This document shows, piece by piece, positions 1-4,844 of a DNA stretch of 5,485 nucleotides. Origin of the DNA: Actinomycetes bacterium (GTDB lineage Bacteria; Actinomycetota; Actinomycetes; Actinomycetales; Cellulomonadaceae); assembly GCA_023425905.1 (NCBI GenBank), contig JAFABT010000120.1, forward strand, positions 1-5,485. The letters are read 5' to 3'. Every line of letters starts with the position of its first letter. The first letter of the stretch is position 1. A program made the position numbers and the translations under genes. The notes below the pieces were generated by a model that was not told the origin of the DNA, did no database searches, and saw only the letters and a program-made list of their open reading frames with translations.

Positions 1-185
1 GCGCGTGCACGCGACACGGCCTCGTGCACGTCAGCAGGCTCGGAGACCGGGACCGTGGCCAGGTGCAGGCCCGTCGCGGGCGCGACGACGTCTGTGGTCT
101 GTCCGGCGGCGGCGACGACCCGCGCGAGCAACGACCCGACGAGGACGTCGTCGAGCTGATCGCGGGCCGCTCTGCCCGCGCTCAC
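1..185 (-). CDS. Aldehyde dehydrogenase family protein, probably succinate-semialdehyde dehydrogenase (N-terminal part, runs off left edge)
   Basis: Only the first 61 codons are in the window. The reading frame opens with a GTG at 185-183 whose last two bases are the start of the guaB3 TGA stop (GTGA, 4-bp overlap), a typical sign of translational coupling. There is no Shine-Dalgarno sequence just upstream, which also fits re-initiation after guaB3. The end of the fragment reads APATGLHLATVPVSEPADV followed by HEAVSRARA. This is the N-terminal strand-and-helix pattern of the NAD(P)-dependent aldehyde dehydrogenase superfamily (P-x-TG-x-x-LATVP-x-S-x-x-DV-x-x-A-x-x-xARA). The catalytic Cys and Glu lie outside the window. 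Actinobacterial succinate-semialdehyde dehydrogenases, which oxidise succinate semialdehyde to succinate, have this N-terminus, and I recall them next to guaB3 in related genomes. The exact substrate is an inference; another aldehyde dehydrogenase is possible. Confidence 0.72.
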   Translation of the reverse strand, partial: MSAGRAARDQLDDVLVGSLLARVVAAAGQTTDVVAPATGLHLATVPVSEPADVHEAVSRAR

Positions 186-1306
186 TGCGGCTGGTAGGGC
201 GAGACGACGACCTCGACCCGCTGGAACTCCTTGAGGTCGGAGTAGCCGGTCGTCGCCATCGCGCGGCGCAGCGCGCCGATGAGGTTGAGCGTGCCGTCAG
301 CCGTGCGTCCCGGGCCGAAGAGGATCTGCTCGAGCGAGCCCGCCGTGCCGACCTTCACGCGCTCGCCACGGGGGAGCTTGGCGTGGTGCGCCTCCGGGCC
401 CCAGTGGTGACCCAGGCCGGGGGCCTCCTCGGCGCGCGCGAGAGCCGCTCCGAGCATGACGGCGTCCGCGCCGCACGCGACGGCCTTGACGAGGTCGCCT
501 GACCGTCCCACACCACCGTCGGCGATGACGTGGACGTACCGGCCGCCAGACTCGTCGAGGTAGTCGCGCCGGGCTGCGGCCACGTCCGCGACTGCGGTCG
601 CCATGGGGGCGTGGATGCCGAGGGACGTGCGCGTCGTGTGGGCGGCGCCGCCGCCGAAGCCGACGAGCACGCCAGCCGCACCGGTCCGCATGAGGTGGAG
701 CGCAGCCGTGTACGTCGAGGCTCCGCCGACGATGACGGGCACGTCGAGCTCGTAGATGAAGCGCTTGAGGTTGAGCGGCTCTGCGTGGCTCGAGACGTGC
801 TCGGCGGAGACCGTCGTGCCACGGATGACGAAGAGGTCGACCCCGGCGTCGACGACGGTGCGCCACAGCTCCTGGGTGCGCTGCGGCGAGAGCGCGCCGG
901 CGACGGTGACGCCCGCCTCCCGCACCTCACGGAGCCGCTCGACGATGAGCTCGGACTTGATCGGCGCGCTGTAGAGCTCCTGCATACGGGCCGTCGCGAC
1001 GTCGGCGTCGAGGCCGGCGATCTCCGTGAGCAGCGGGGCCGGGTCCTCGTAACGGGTCCACAGGCCCTCGAGGTCGAGGACTCCGAGGCCGCCGAGCCGA
1101 CCGAGCGCGATCGCGGTGGCGGGGCTCATCACGGAGTCCATCGGCGCCGCGAGCACGGGAAGGTCGAAGTGGTAGGCGTCGATCTGCCAGCCGACCGACA
1201 CCTCCTCCGGGTCGCGCGTGCGCCGGGACGGCACGACGGCGATGTCGTCGAAGGAGAAGGCGCGCCGTCCACGCTTGCCTCGGCCGATCTCGATCTCGTT
1301 GCTCAC
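182..1306 (-). CDS. guaB3: GuaB3 family IMP dehydrogenase-related protein
   Basis: This 374-residue protein has the IMPDH/GMP reductase TIM-barrel fold without the CBS pair found in GuaB. Its length is typical of the GuaB3 family. Family landmarks are the N-terminus EIEIGRGKRGRRAFSFDDIA (residues 4-23), PVLAAPMDSVM (50-60), LGGLGVLDLEGLW (71-83), the GFGGGAAHTTR loop (216-226), the phosphate-binding IADGG (261-265) and the C-terminal DLKEFQRVEVVV. In IMPDH the loop carries the catalytic Cys in SICTTR; here that place is His223. To my knowledge this lack of Cys is a family trait of actinobacterial GuaB3 and not a local defect. I chose the GTG at 1306 because residues from there match the family start and a TANNNT -10 box lies 7 nt upstream (leaderless). 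The frame stays open to 1387, but those 27 extra residues look like promoter DNA. A GuaB-like role in purine nucleotide metabolism is likely; the reaction is not settled. Confidence 0.95.
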   Translation of the reverse strand: MSNEIEIGRGKRGRRAFSFDDIAVVPSRRTRDPEEVSVGWQIDAYHFDLPVLAAPMDSVMSPATAIALGRLGGLGVLDLEGLWTRYEDPAPLLTEIAGLDADVATARMQELYSAPIKSELIVERLREVREAGVTVAGALSPQRTQELWRTVVDAGVDLFVIRGTTVSAEHVSSHAEPLNLKRFIYELDVPVIVGGASTYTAALHLMRTGAAGVLVGFGGGAAHTTRTSLGIHAPMATAVADVAAARRDYLDESGGRYVHVIADGGVGRSGDLVKAVACGADAVMLGAALARAEEAPGLGHHWGPEAHHAKLPRGERVKVGTAGSLEQILFGPGRTADGTLNLIGALRRAMATTGYSDLKEFQRVEVVVSPYQPQ

Positions 1307-1313
1307 GGCGCCA

Positions 1314-1319
1314 AGGTTA
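1314..1319 (-). promoter_or_regulatory. Predicted -10 box of guaB3, leaderless start
   Basis: On the minus strand TAACCT fits the actinobacterial -10 pattern TANNNT and is followed by 7 nt (TGGCGCC) and then the GTG start codon. Transcription would begin at or within a base of the GTG, and no Shine-Dalgarno sequence is present, so a leaderless mRNA is the simplest reading. No good -35 hexamer is visible 16 to 18 nt upstream, which is common in GC-rich actinobacterial promoters. An 8-bp palindrome, GTCGCGAC (1323-1330), lies in the spacer just upstream of the -10 box. Confidence 0.6.
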
Positions 1320-1416
1320 CCCGTCGCGACTGACACGGCGTGGCAGCGCATCGCGTTGTCGGTCCCTGCTGGCACAGTGAGCGGCACGGGGCGCCACTAC
1401 GGCGAGGCCCACCCTC

Positions 1417-1428
1417 GGAGGACGGGAG
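1417..1428 (+). promoter_or_regulatory. Ribosome binding site of the exonuclease gene
   Basis: GGAGG at 1417-1421 (12 nt from the ATG) and GGGAG at 1424-1428 (5 nt from the ATG) are both purine-rich matches to the 16S rRNA tail. They fix the start at the ATG of 1434 and argue against the in-frame extension back to 1218, which would run through guaB3 antisense. Confidence 0.6.
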
Positions 1429-1433
1429 CGACG

Positions 1434-2270
1434 ATGAGCTGGTCGAGCGGACCGCTGCTCGGGTTCGACACGGAGACGACGGGAGTCGACCCTGAGAACG
1501 ATCGTCTGGTGACCGCGGCGCTCGTTCTGCGGGCCGACGGTCGCACGACGGCGCGCAGCTGGCTCGTCGACCCCGGCGTCGAGATCCCGGCGGGGGCGAG
1601 CGCGGTGCACGGCATCACGACGGCGCACGCACGGACGCACGGACGCCCTCCTGCCGAGGCGCTCGAGGAGATCGCGGAGGAGATCGCGCGCGCGGTCGTC
1701 GCGGGCATACCCGTCGTCGCCTTCAACGCGCCGTTCGACCTCACGCTGCTCGATCGCGAGCTGCGTCGCAACGGGCTGCGGCCGCTCACCGAGCGTCTCG
1801 CAGGTGCACCTCGGGACGGCGTCGAGGGCGCGGCGGACCGCCCCCCTGTGCTCGACTTCCCCGTGATCGACCCCCTCGTGCTCGACCGCGCCGTCGACCG
1901 CTACCGGCGCGGTAAGCGCACGCTCGGCGTGCTGTGCGAGCTCTACCGCCTCGACACCGACCCTGCGACGCTGCACACGGCTGCGGCCGACGTCGTCGCG
2001 ACGCTCGACGTCCTCGCTGCGATCGCGGCCCGCTATCCCGAGGTCGCCTCACGCACGCTCGCGGAGCTCCACGCCTTCCAGGTGGTCGCCCATCGCGCGT
2101 GGGCCGAGGGGTTCAACGCGTGGCGCACCTCACGCGGCCACACCGGCCCGGGCGCGGACACGAGCTGGCCGGTCAAGGTGTTCGCCACCACCGTTCCCTG
2201 CACCCCGGACGCCCTCGAAGTCGCCGCGCCCGCCCGACCCGACCGTGCCGAGGCGCTCGCCCCGGCCTGA
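1434..2270 (+). CDS. DnaQ-like DEDDh 3'-5' exonuclease
   Basis: This 278-residue protein has the three motifs of DEDDh exonucleases in order: ExoI FDTETTG (Asp12, Glu14), ExoII with Asn98 and Asp102 in FNAPFDLTLLD, and ExoIII HTAAAD (His181, Asp186). All four metal-binding acids and the His base are present, so it should be an active two-metal 3'-5' exonuclease acting on DNA or RNA ends. It resembles the proofreading epsilon subunit of DNA polymerase III. It lacks the giant alpha subunit's PHP and polymerase domains and any GIY-YIG or BRCT domain. A tail of about 70 residues (207-278) follows the catalytic domain; its first part, with ELHAFQ and WAEGFNAWR, resembles tails I recall in actinobacterial homologues, while the last 25 residues are Ala/Pro-rich. 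The gene sits alone on the plus strand between guaB3 (divergent) and guaB (convergent, 15 bp apart). Whether it proofreads, trims RNA or works in repair cannot be told from sequence. Confidence 0.92.
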   Translation: MSWSSGPLLGFDTETTGVDPENDRLVTAALVLRADGRTTARSWLVDPGVEIPAGASAVHGITTAHARTHGRPPAEALEEIAEEIARAVVAGIPVVAFNAPFDLTLLDRELRRNGLRPLTERLAGAPRDGVEGAADRPPVLDFPVIDPLVLDRAVDRYRRGKRTLGVLCELYRLDTDPATLHTAAADVVATLDVLAAIAARYPEVASRTLAELHAFQVVAHRAWAEGFNAWRTSRGHTGPGADTSWPVKVFATTVPCTPDALEVAAPARPDRAEALAPA

Positions 2271-2280
2271 TCTGGCCCGG
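2262..2280. terminator. Possible bidirectional hairpin between convergent exonuclease and guaB genes
   Basis: CCGGCC (2262-2267) can pair with GGCCCGG (2274-2280), giving a 6-bp GC stem with one bulged C and a 6-nt loop that contains the exonuclease stop codon. It sits where a shared terminator would be expected, since the two coding regions end only 15 bp apart. There is no T-tract on either strand, so this would be a weak intrinsic or Rho-assisted site at best. Confidence 0.3.
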
Positions 2281-2285
2281 TCCCG

Positions 2286-3815
2286 TCAGCGGCCCGTGTA
2301 GTTCGGCGCCTCGATCGTCATCTGCACGTCGTGCGGGTGGGACTCCTTGAGGCCAGCAGCGGTGATCTGGACGAACCGCCCCTTCGCCTTGAGCTCGTCG
2401 ATCGTGTGCCCGCCGACGTAGAACATCGACTGGTGCAGCCCGCCCACGAGCTGGTGCGCGACGGCGCGGAGCGGCCCGCGGAACGGCACCTGACCCTCGA
2501 TGCCCTCGGGCACGATCTTGTCGTCGCTCGACACATCCGCCTGGAAGTAGCGGTCCTTGGAGTAGGACACCCGGCCCCGCGAGGCCATCGCGCCGAGCGA
2601 CCCCATCCCGCGGTACGTCTTGTACTGCTTGCCGGCCACGTAGACGAGCTCGCCCGGCGACTCCTCGCAGCCCGCGAGCAGACCTCCGAGCATGACCGAG
2701 TCGGCGCCCGCGACGAGCGCCTTCGCAATGTCGCCGGAGTACTGCAGGCCGCCGTCCCCGATGACGGGCACCCCGGCCGGCCGGCATGCGAGCGACGCCT
2801 CGTAGATCGCGGTGACCTGCGGCACCCCGACGCCGGCGACGACGCGCGTCGTGCAGATGGAGCCCGGGCCGACGCCGACCTTGACGGCGTCGACACCCGC
2901 GTCGACGAGCGCCTGCGCCCCGGCGCGGGTCGCGACGTTGCCGCCGATGACCTGGACGTGACGCATCCCCGGGTCCTTCTTGATGCGCGCGACCATCTCG
3001 AGCAGCAGCCGGGCGTGGCCGTTCGCGGTGTCCGCGACGAGGACGTCGACTCCCGCCTCGACGAGCGCCGTGGCCCGCTCCCACGCGTCGCCGAAGAACC
3101 CGATGGCCGCGCCCACGCGCAGCCGGCCCTCGTCGTCCTTGGTCGCGAGCGGGTACTGCTCGGTCTTGACGAAGTCCTTGACGGTGATGAGCCCCGTGAG
3201 CCGGCCGTCCGAGTCGACGAGAGGGAGCTTCTCGACCTTGTGCTTCGCGAGGAGCGCGGCGGCGTCGTCGGTCGAGATCCCCACGGGCGCGGTGACGAGG
3301 GGCATCCGCGTCATGACCTCGTGGACCTTGAGCCGCGGGAAGTCCACGGCGTCGACGAAGCGAAGGTCGCGGTTCGTGATGATGCCGAGCAGCCGGCGGT
3401 CGGTGTCGACGACGGGGAGCCCGGAGACGCGGTACTGGCCGCACAGCTCGTCGAGCTCGGCGAGGGTCGCGTCGGGCCCGACGGTCACCGGGTCGGAGAC
3501 CATGCCGGACTCGGACCGCTTCACGCGGTCGACGTTGTGGGCCTGGTCGGCGATCGAGAGGTTGCGGTGGATGACGCCGAGGCCGCCGTAGCGGGCCATC
3601 GCGATGGCCATGCGCGACTCGGTCACCGTGTCCATCGCCGCGGAGACGAGCGGGATCGCGATGTGGATGTCGCGGGTGAGGCGCGTGGTCGTGTCGACCT
3701 CGCTCGGGATGACGTCGGTCTCGCCGGGGAGCAGCAAGACGTCGTCGTAGGTCAGACCGATCTGACCGAAGGGGTTGTGCACGGACTGGGGTTCAGGGGC
3801 GCCACGGTCGACCAT
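2286..3815 (-). CDS. guaB: IMP dehydrogenase (EC 1.1.1.205)
   Basis: This 509-residue enzyme oxidises IMP to XMP with NAD+, the committed step of guanine nucleotide synthesis in the cytosol. All hallmarks are seen: the N-terminal LTYDDVLLLPGETDVIPSEV (21-40), VSAAMDTVTE (57-66), a CBS pair between the barrel halves (about 107-225, ending GLITVKDFVK), NAD-site DTANGH (262-267), the catalytic loop GVGPGSICTTR with Cys321, phosphate-binding IGDGG (352-356), GMGSLGAM (403-410), and the flap dyad Arg422-Tyr423 in KDRYFQ. It ends with AGLKESHPHD, as in actinobacterial GuaB2. IGDGG in place of the commoner IADGG also occurs, as I recall, in Streptomyces. I chose the ATG at 3815 because a TANNNT box lies 6 nt upstream. 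An alternative GTG at residue 12 has no Shine-Dalgarno. Homotetramer or octamer assembly and nucleotide control through the CBS domains are known of the family. No defect is visible. Confidence 0.98.
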   Translation of the reverse strand: MVDRGAPEPQSVHNPFGQIGLTYDDVLLLPGETDVIPSEVDTTTRLTRDIHIAIPLVSAAMDTVTESRMAIAMARYGGLGVIHRNLSIADQAHNVDRVKRSESGMVSDPVTVGPDATLAELDELCGQYRVSGLPVVDTDRRLLGIITNRDLRFVDAVDFPRLKVHEVMTRMPLVTAPVGISTDDAAALLAKHKVEKLPLVDSDGRLTGLITVKDFVKTEQYPLATKDDEGRLRVGAAIGFFGDAWERATALVEAGVDVLVADTANGHARLLLEMVARIKKDPGMRHVQVIGGNVATRAGAQALVDAGVDAVKVGVGPGSICTTRVVAGVGVPQVTAIYEASLACRPAGVPVIGDGGLQYSGDIAKALVAGADSVMLGGLLAGCEESPGELVYVAGKQYKTYRGMGSLGAMASRGRVSYSKDRYFQADVSSDDKIVPEGIEGQVPFRGPLRAVAHQLVGGLHQSMFYVGGHTIDELKAKGRFVQITAAGLKESHPHDVQMTIEAPNYTGR

Positions 3816-3821
3816 CCGCCC

Positions 3822-3827
3822 ATGGTA
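3822..3827 (-). promoter_or_regulatory. Predicted -10 box of guaB, leaderless start
   Basis: On the minus strand TACCAT (TANNNT) is followed by exactly 6 nt, GGGCGG, and then the guaB ATG. That geometry puts +1 on the A of ATG. The purine run is too close to the ATG to serve as a Shine-Dalgarno sequence, so a leaderless mRNA is likely. No recognisable -35 hexamer lies at 16 to 18 nt. A second ATG (3823-3821), whose first two bases are the end of the -10 box, is out of frame. Confidence 0.6.
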
Positions 3828-3851
3828 CGGGCCGCCGGTCCCGCCGATGGA

Positions 3852-3863
3852 TGACGTCCGTCA
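3852..3863. repeat. Inverted repeat upstream of the guaB promoter, possible operator
   Basis: TGACG-TC-CGTCA is a perfect 5-bp inverted repeat with a 2-bp centre, in the 62-bp gap between the bldM-like gene and guaB. It lies 24 bp upstream of the guaB -10 box, next to where RNA polymerase would contact a -35 region, so it could be a protein-binding site. It is short, and CG-rich palindromes are common in this genome, so it may be chance. Confidence 0.3.
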
Positions 3864-3877
3864 CGACCTTCAGGAGC

Positions 3878-4666
3878 TCAGGTGATGAGCCCTGACCGCA
3901 GGCCGATGGCGACGGCCTGTGCGCGGTCGCTCGCCCCGAGCTTGCGGAACAGGCGCTGCGCGTGGGTCTTCACGGTGTCTTCCGAGACGAAGAGGTCGGA
4001 GCCGATCTGGCCGTTCGAGCGCCCGTTGCTCATGCCCACGAGCACCTCGTACTCGCGTCGCGTGAGCTCAACACCTTCGACGATCTTGCGTGGGAACGCC
4101 GACGGCATGGCTCCGGCCGGGGGCGCGACGACTGTCGGCGCCATCCCGGGGGCCGCTGTCCCCCCGTGCCGGGGTCCGGGCGGGTCGGTCTGGGCTGACA
4201 GCCCTGCGGCCGCGCCGCTCGTGGAGGCCGCCGCTGCGGTCCGCGGCATCGGAACGCCTGCAGCCGGTGCGTCCGTGGCGCGGGGGGCGCTCGGGATGGT
4301 GGGGGCGGCGAGGACGTGCGCGGCGACGGCAGCGAGGTCGGCGGTGCTCGCGTCGGTGGCGATGTACCCGCGTGCGCCTGCCGTGATGGCTCGGTCGAGT
4401 GCGACCTCGTCGCCGGGTCCCGCGAGGATGATGACGACCGTCTGCGGCGAGGCCGTCACGACCCTGCGGACGGACTCGGCGAGCCCGCCTCCTGCGAGGT
4501 GGGCGTCGAGCAGGACGATCGAGGGCGTGCTCCGGCCGACGAGCCGGACGAGCTCATCGGCTCCGGCGACGGTGCTCACGGGGGCGAGCGAGGGGACGTG
4601 GGCCGCAGCCTGGGCGAGGCGGTCCCGCACGTCCGGCGAGGTGTGGCACAGGACGACTCCGGGCAC
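3878..4666 (-). CDS. bldM: BldM-like response regulator with degenerate receiver and LuxR-type helix-turn-helix
   Basis: This 262-residue predicted DNA-binding regulator starts at a GTG preceded by a strong Shine-Dalgarno. Residues 1-122 form a CheY-like receiver, 123-196 an Ala/Pro/Thr-rich linker with no evident fold, and 200-262 a LuxR/GerE helix-turn-helix. The output part (GRSNGQIGSDLF, SEDTVKTHAQRLFRKLGASD) is nearly that of Streptomyces BldM, an orphan regulator of sporulation genes. Asp54 sits at the BldM phospho-site number. The rest of the pocket is gone: the acidic pair is His8-Thr9, the switch Thr/Ser is Ala82 and the Lys is Thr104. Canonical phosphorylation is therefore unlikely, so it may act constitutively, through dimer partners or through amount. 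BldM of Streptomyces is about 200 residues; the excess is mainly the linker. Location next to guaB supports orthology. Its targets in a probably non-sporulating host are unknown. No histidine kinase gene is in view. Confidence 0.88.
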   Translation of the reverse strand: MPGVVLCHTSPDVRDRLAQAAAHVPSLAPVSTVAGADELVRLVGRSTPSIVLLDAHLAGGGLAESVRRVVTASPQTVVIILAGPGDEVALDRAITAGARGYIATDASTADLAAVAAHVLAAPTIPSAPRATDAPAAGVPMPRTAAAASTSGAAAGLSAQTDPPGPRHGGTAAPGMAPTVVAPPAGAMPSAFPRKIVEGVELTRREYEVLVGMSNGRSNGQIGSDLFVSEDTVKTHAQRLFRKLGASDRAQAVAIGLRSGLIT

Positions 4667-4672
4667 GGTCCG

Positions 4673-4681
4673 CTCCTTTCT
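4673..4681 (-). promoter_or_regulatory. Strong Shine-Dalgarno of the bldM-like gene
   Basis: The minus strand reads AGAAAGGAG, a nine-base uninterrupted match to the complement of the 16S rRNA 3' tail, followed by a 6-nt spacer and the GTG at 4666. It decides the start codon and contrasts with the leaderless guaB and guaB3 starts. Confidence 0.85.
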
Positions 4682-4693
4682 CGACTGGGCGCG

Positions 4694-4722
4694 ACCACAC
4701 TGCCGACACCACGGCGCACCAA
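4694..4722 (-). promoter_or_regulatory. Weak candidate sigma70-type promoter for the bldM-like gene
   Basis: On the minus strand TTGGTG (4722-4717) and TGTGGT (4699-4694) are separated by 17 bp, giving a possible -35/-10 pair about 27 nt upstream of the GTG. The -10 keeps only three of six consensus bases, so this is a low-confidence suggestion. Confidence 0.22.
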
Positions 4723-4738
4723 CCGCGCCGTTACTGCC

Positions 4739-4746
4739 TTATCGGC
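4739..4746 (-). promoter_or_regulatory. FliA/WhiG-type -10 box upstream of the bldM-like gene
   Basis: The minus strand reads GCCGATAA, identical to the -10 element of the sigma-28 (FliA/WhiG) class, 72 bp upstream of the GTG start. The expected TAAA -35 element 15 bp further upstream is absent; the nearest is GACA at 14 bp, a two-of-four match. In a spacer this GC-rich an exact 8-base match is notable, but without the -35 it stays a candidate only. Confidence 0.35.
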
Positions 4747-4770
4747 CCTCGCCGCGGTGATGTCGCGTGC

Positions 4771-4795
4771 AGGGGCGGGTGAAAGAACTGCCCCT
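4771..4795. repeat. Inverted repeat, possible terminator or operator
   Basis: AGGGGC (4771-4776) and GCCCCT (4790-4795) form a perfect 6-bp stem with a 13-nt loop. It lies about 50 nt after the stop of the minus-strand B12-domain gene. No T-run follows, and the loop is long for an intrinsic terminator. Confidence 0.3.
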
Positions 4796-4813
4796 TCCGG
4801 TCGTTCCGGGCGT

Positions 4814-4827
4814 CCGCGACGACGCGG
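4814..4827. terminator. Short GC hairpin downstream of the B12-domain gene
   Basis: CCGCG-ACGA-CGCGG is a perfect 5-bp stem with a 4-nt loop, beginning 17 nt after the TGA stop on the minus strand. The place suits a terminator, but there is no T-tract and the stem is short. Confidence 0.28.
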
Positions 4828-4844
4828 TCACGCTCCCATGGCGG

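Larger units (their letters stand above)
1307..1433. promoter_or_regulatory. Divergent intergenic region between guaB3 and the exonuclease gene
   Basis: This 127-bp spacer separates two genes transcribed away from each other, so it should hold both promoters. The guaB3 -10 is clear (1314-1319). For the plus-strand exonuclease I could not find a convincing -10/-35 pair; TTGTCG at 1356-1361 could be a -35 element, but nothing matching TANNNT lies 16 to 18 nt downstream of it. No small gene or stable RNA structure is apparent. Confidence 0.6.
4667..4844. other. 178-bp intergenic region between the B12-domain protein and the bldM-like gene
   Basis: No coding frame is convincing here. The spacer is richer in A and T in places than the flanking genes and holds the bldM-like Shine-Dalgarno, the FliA/WhiG-like box and two inverted repeats. 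A direct repeat TTCCGG-TCG-TTCCGG (4795-4809, 9-bp period) is also present and could be a binding site. Its length suggests the bldM-like gene has its own promoter and is not simply read through from upstream. Confidence 0.5.

Noticed and set aside
5..502. 165-codon plus-strand frame at the left edge
   Set aside because: Arg-rich low-complexity product, overlapping the dehydrogenase start and guaB3 antisense; no family resemblance.
530..1333. 267-codon plus-strand frame antisense to guaB3
   Set aside because: Composition typical of a shadow frame; guaB3 on the other strand is unambiguous.
1307..1387. Longer guaB3 beginning at 1387
   Set aside because: The 27 added residues match nothing in the family and would cover the -10 box; the GTG at 1306 fits the family N-terminus.
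1218..1433. Longer exonuclease beginning at 1218
   Set aside because: The extra 72 residues would be antisense to guaB3; the ATG at 1434 has ribosome binding sites and immediately precedes the ExoI motif.
2331..3854. A 507-codon open frame on the plus strand, antisense to guaB
   Set aside because: Its protein is rich in Arg, Asp, Val and Gly with no recognisable domain, and it mirrors the codon positions of guaB. Long antisense frames are expected in GC-rich DNA.
3882..4760. 292-codon plus-strand frame antisense to the bldM-like gene
   Set aside because: Ala/Arg/Ser-rich shadow; the opposite strand encodes a clear receiver and helix-turn-helix protein with a strong ribosome binding site.
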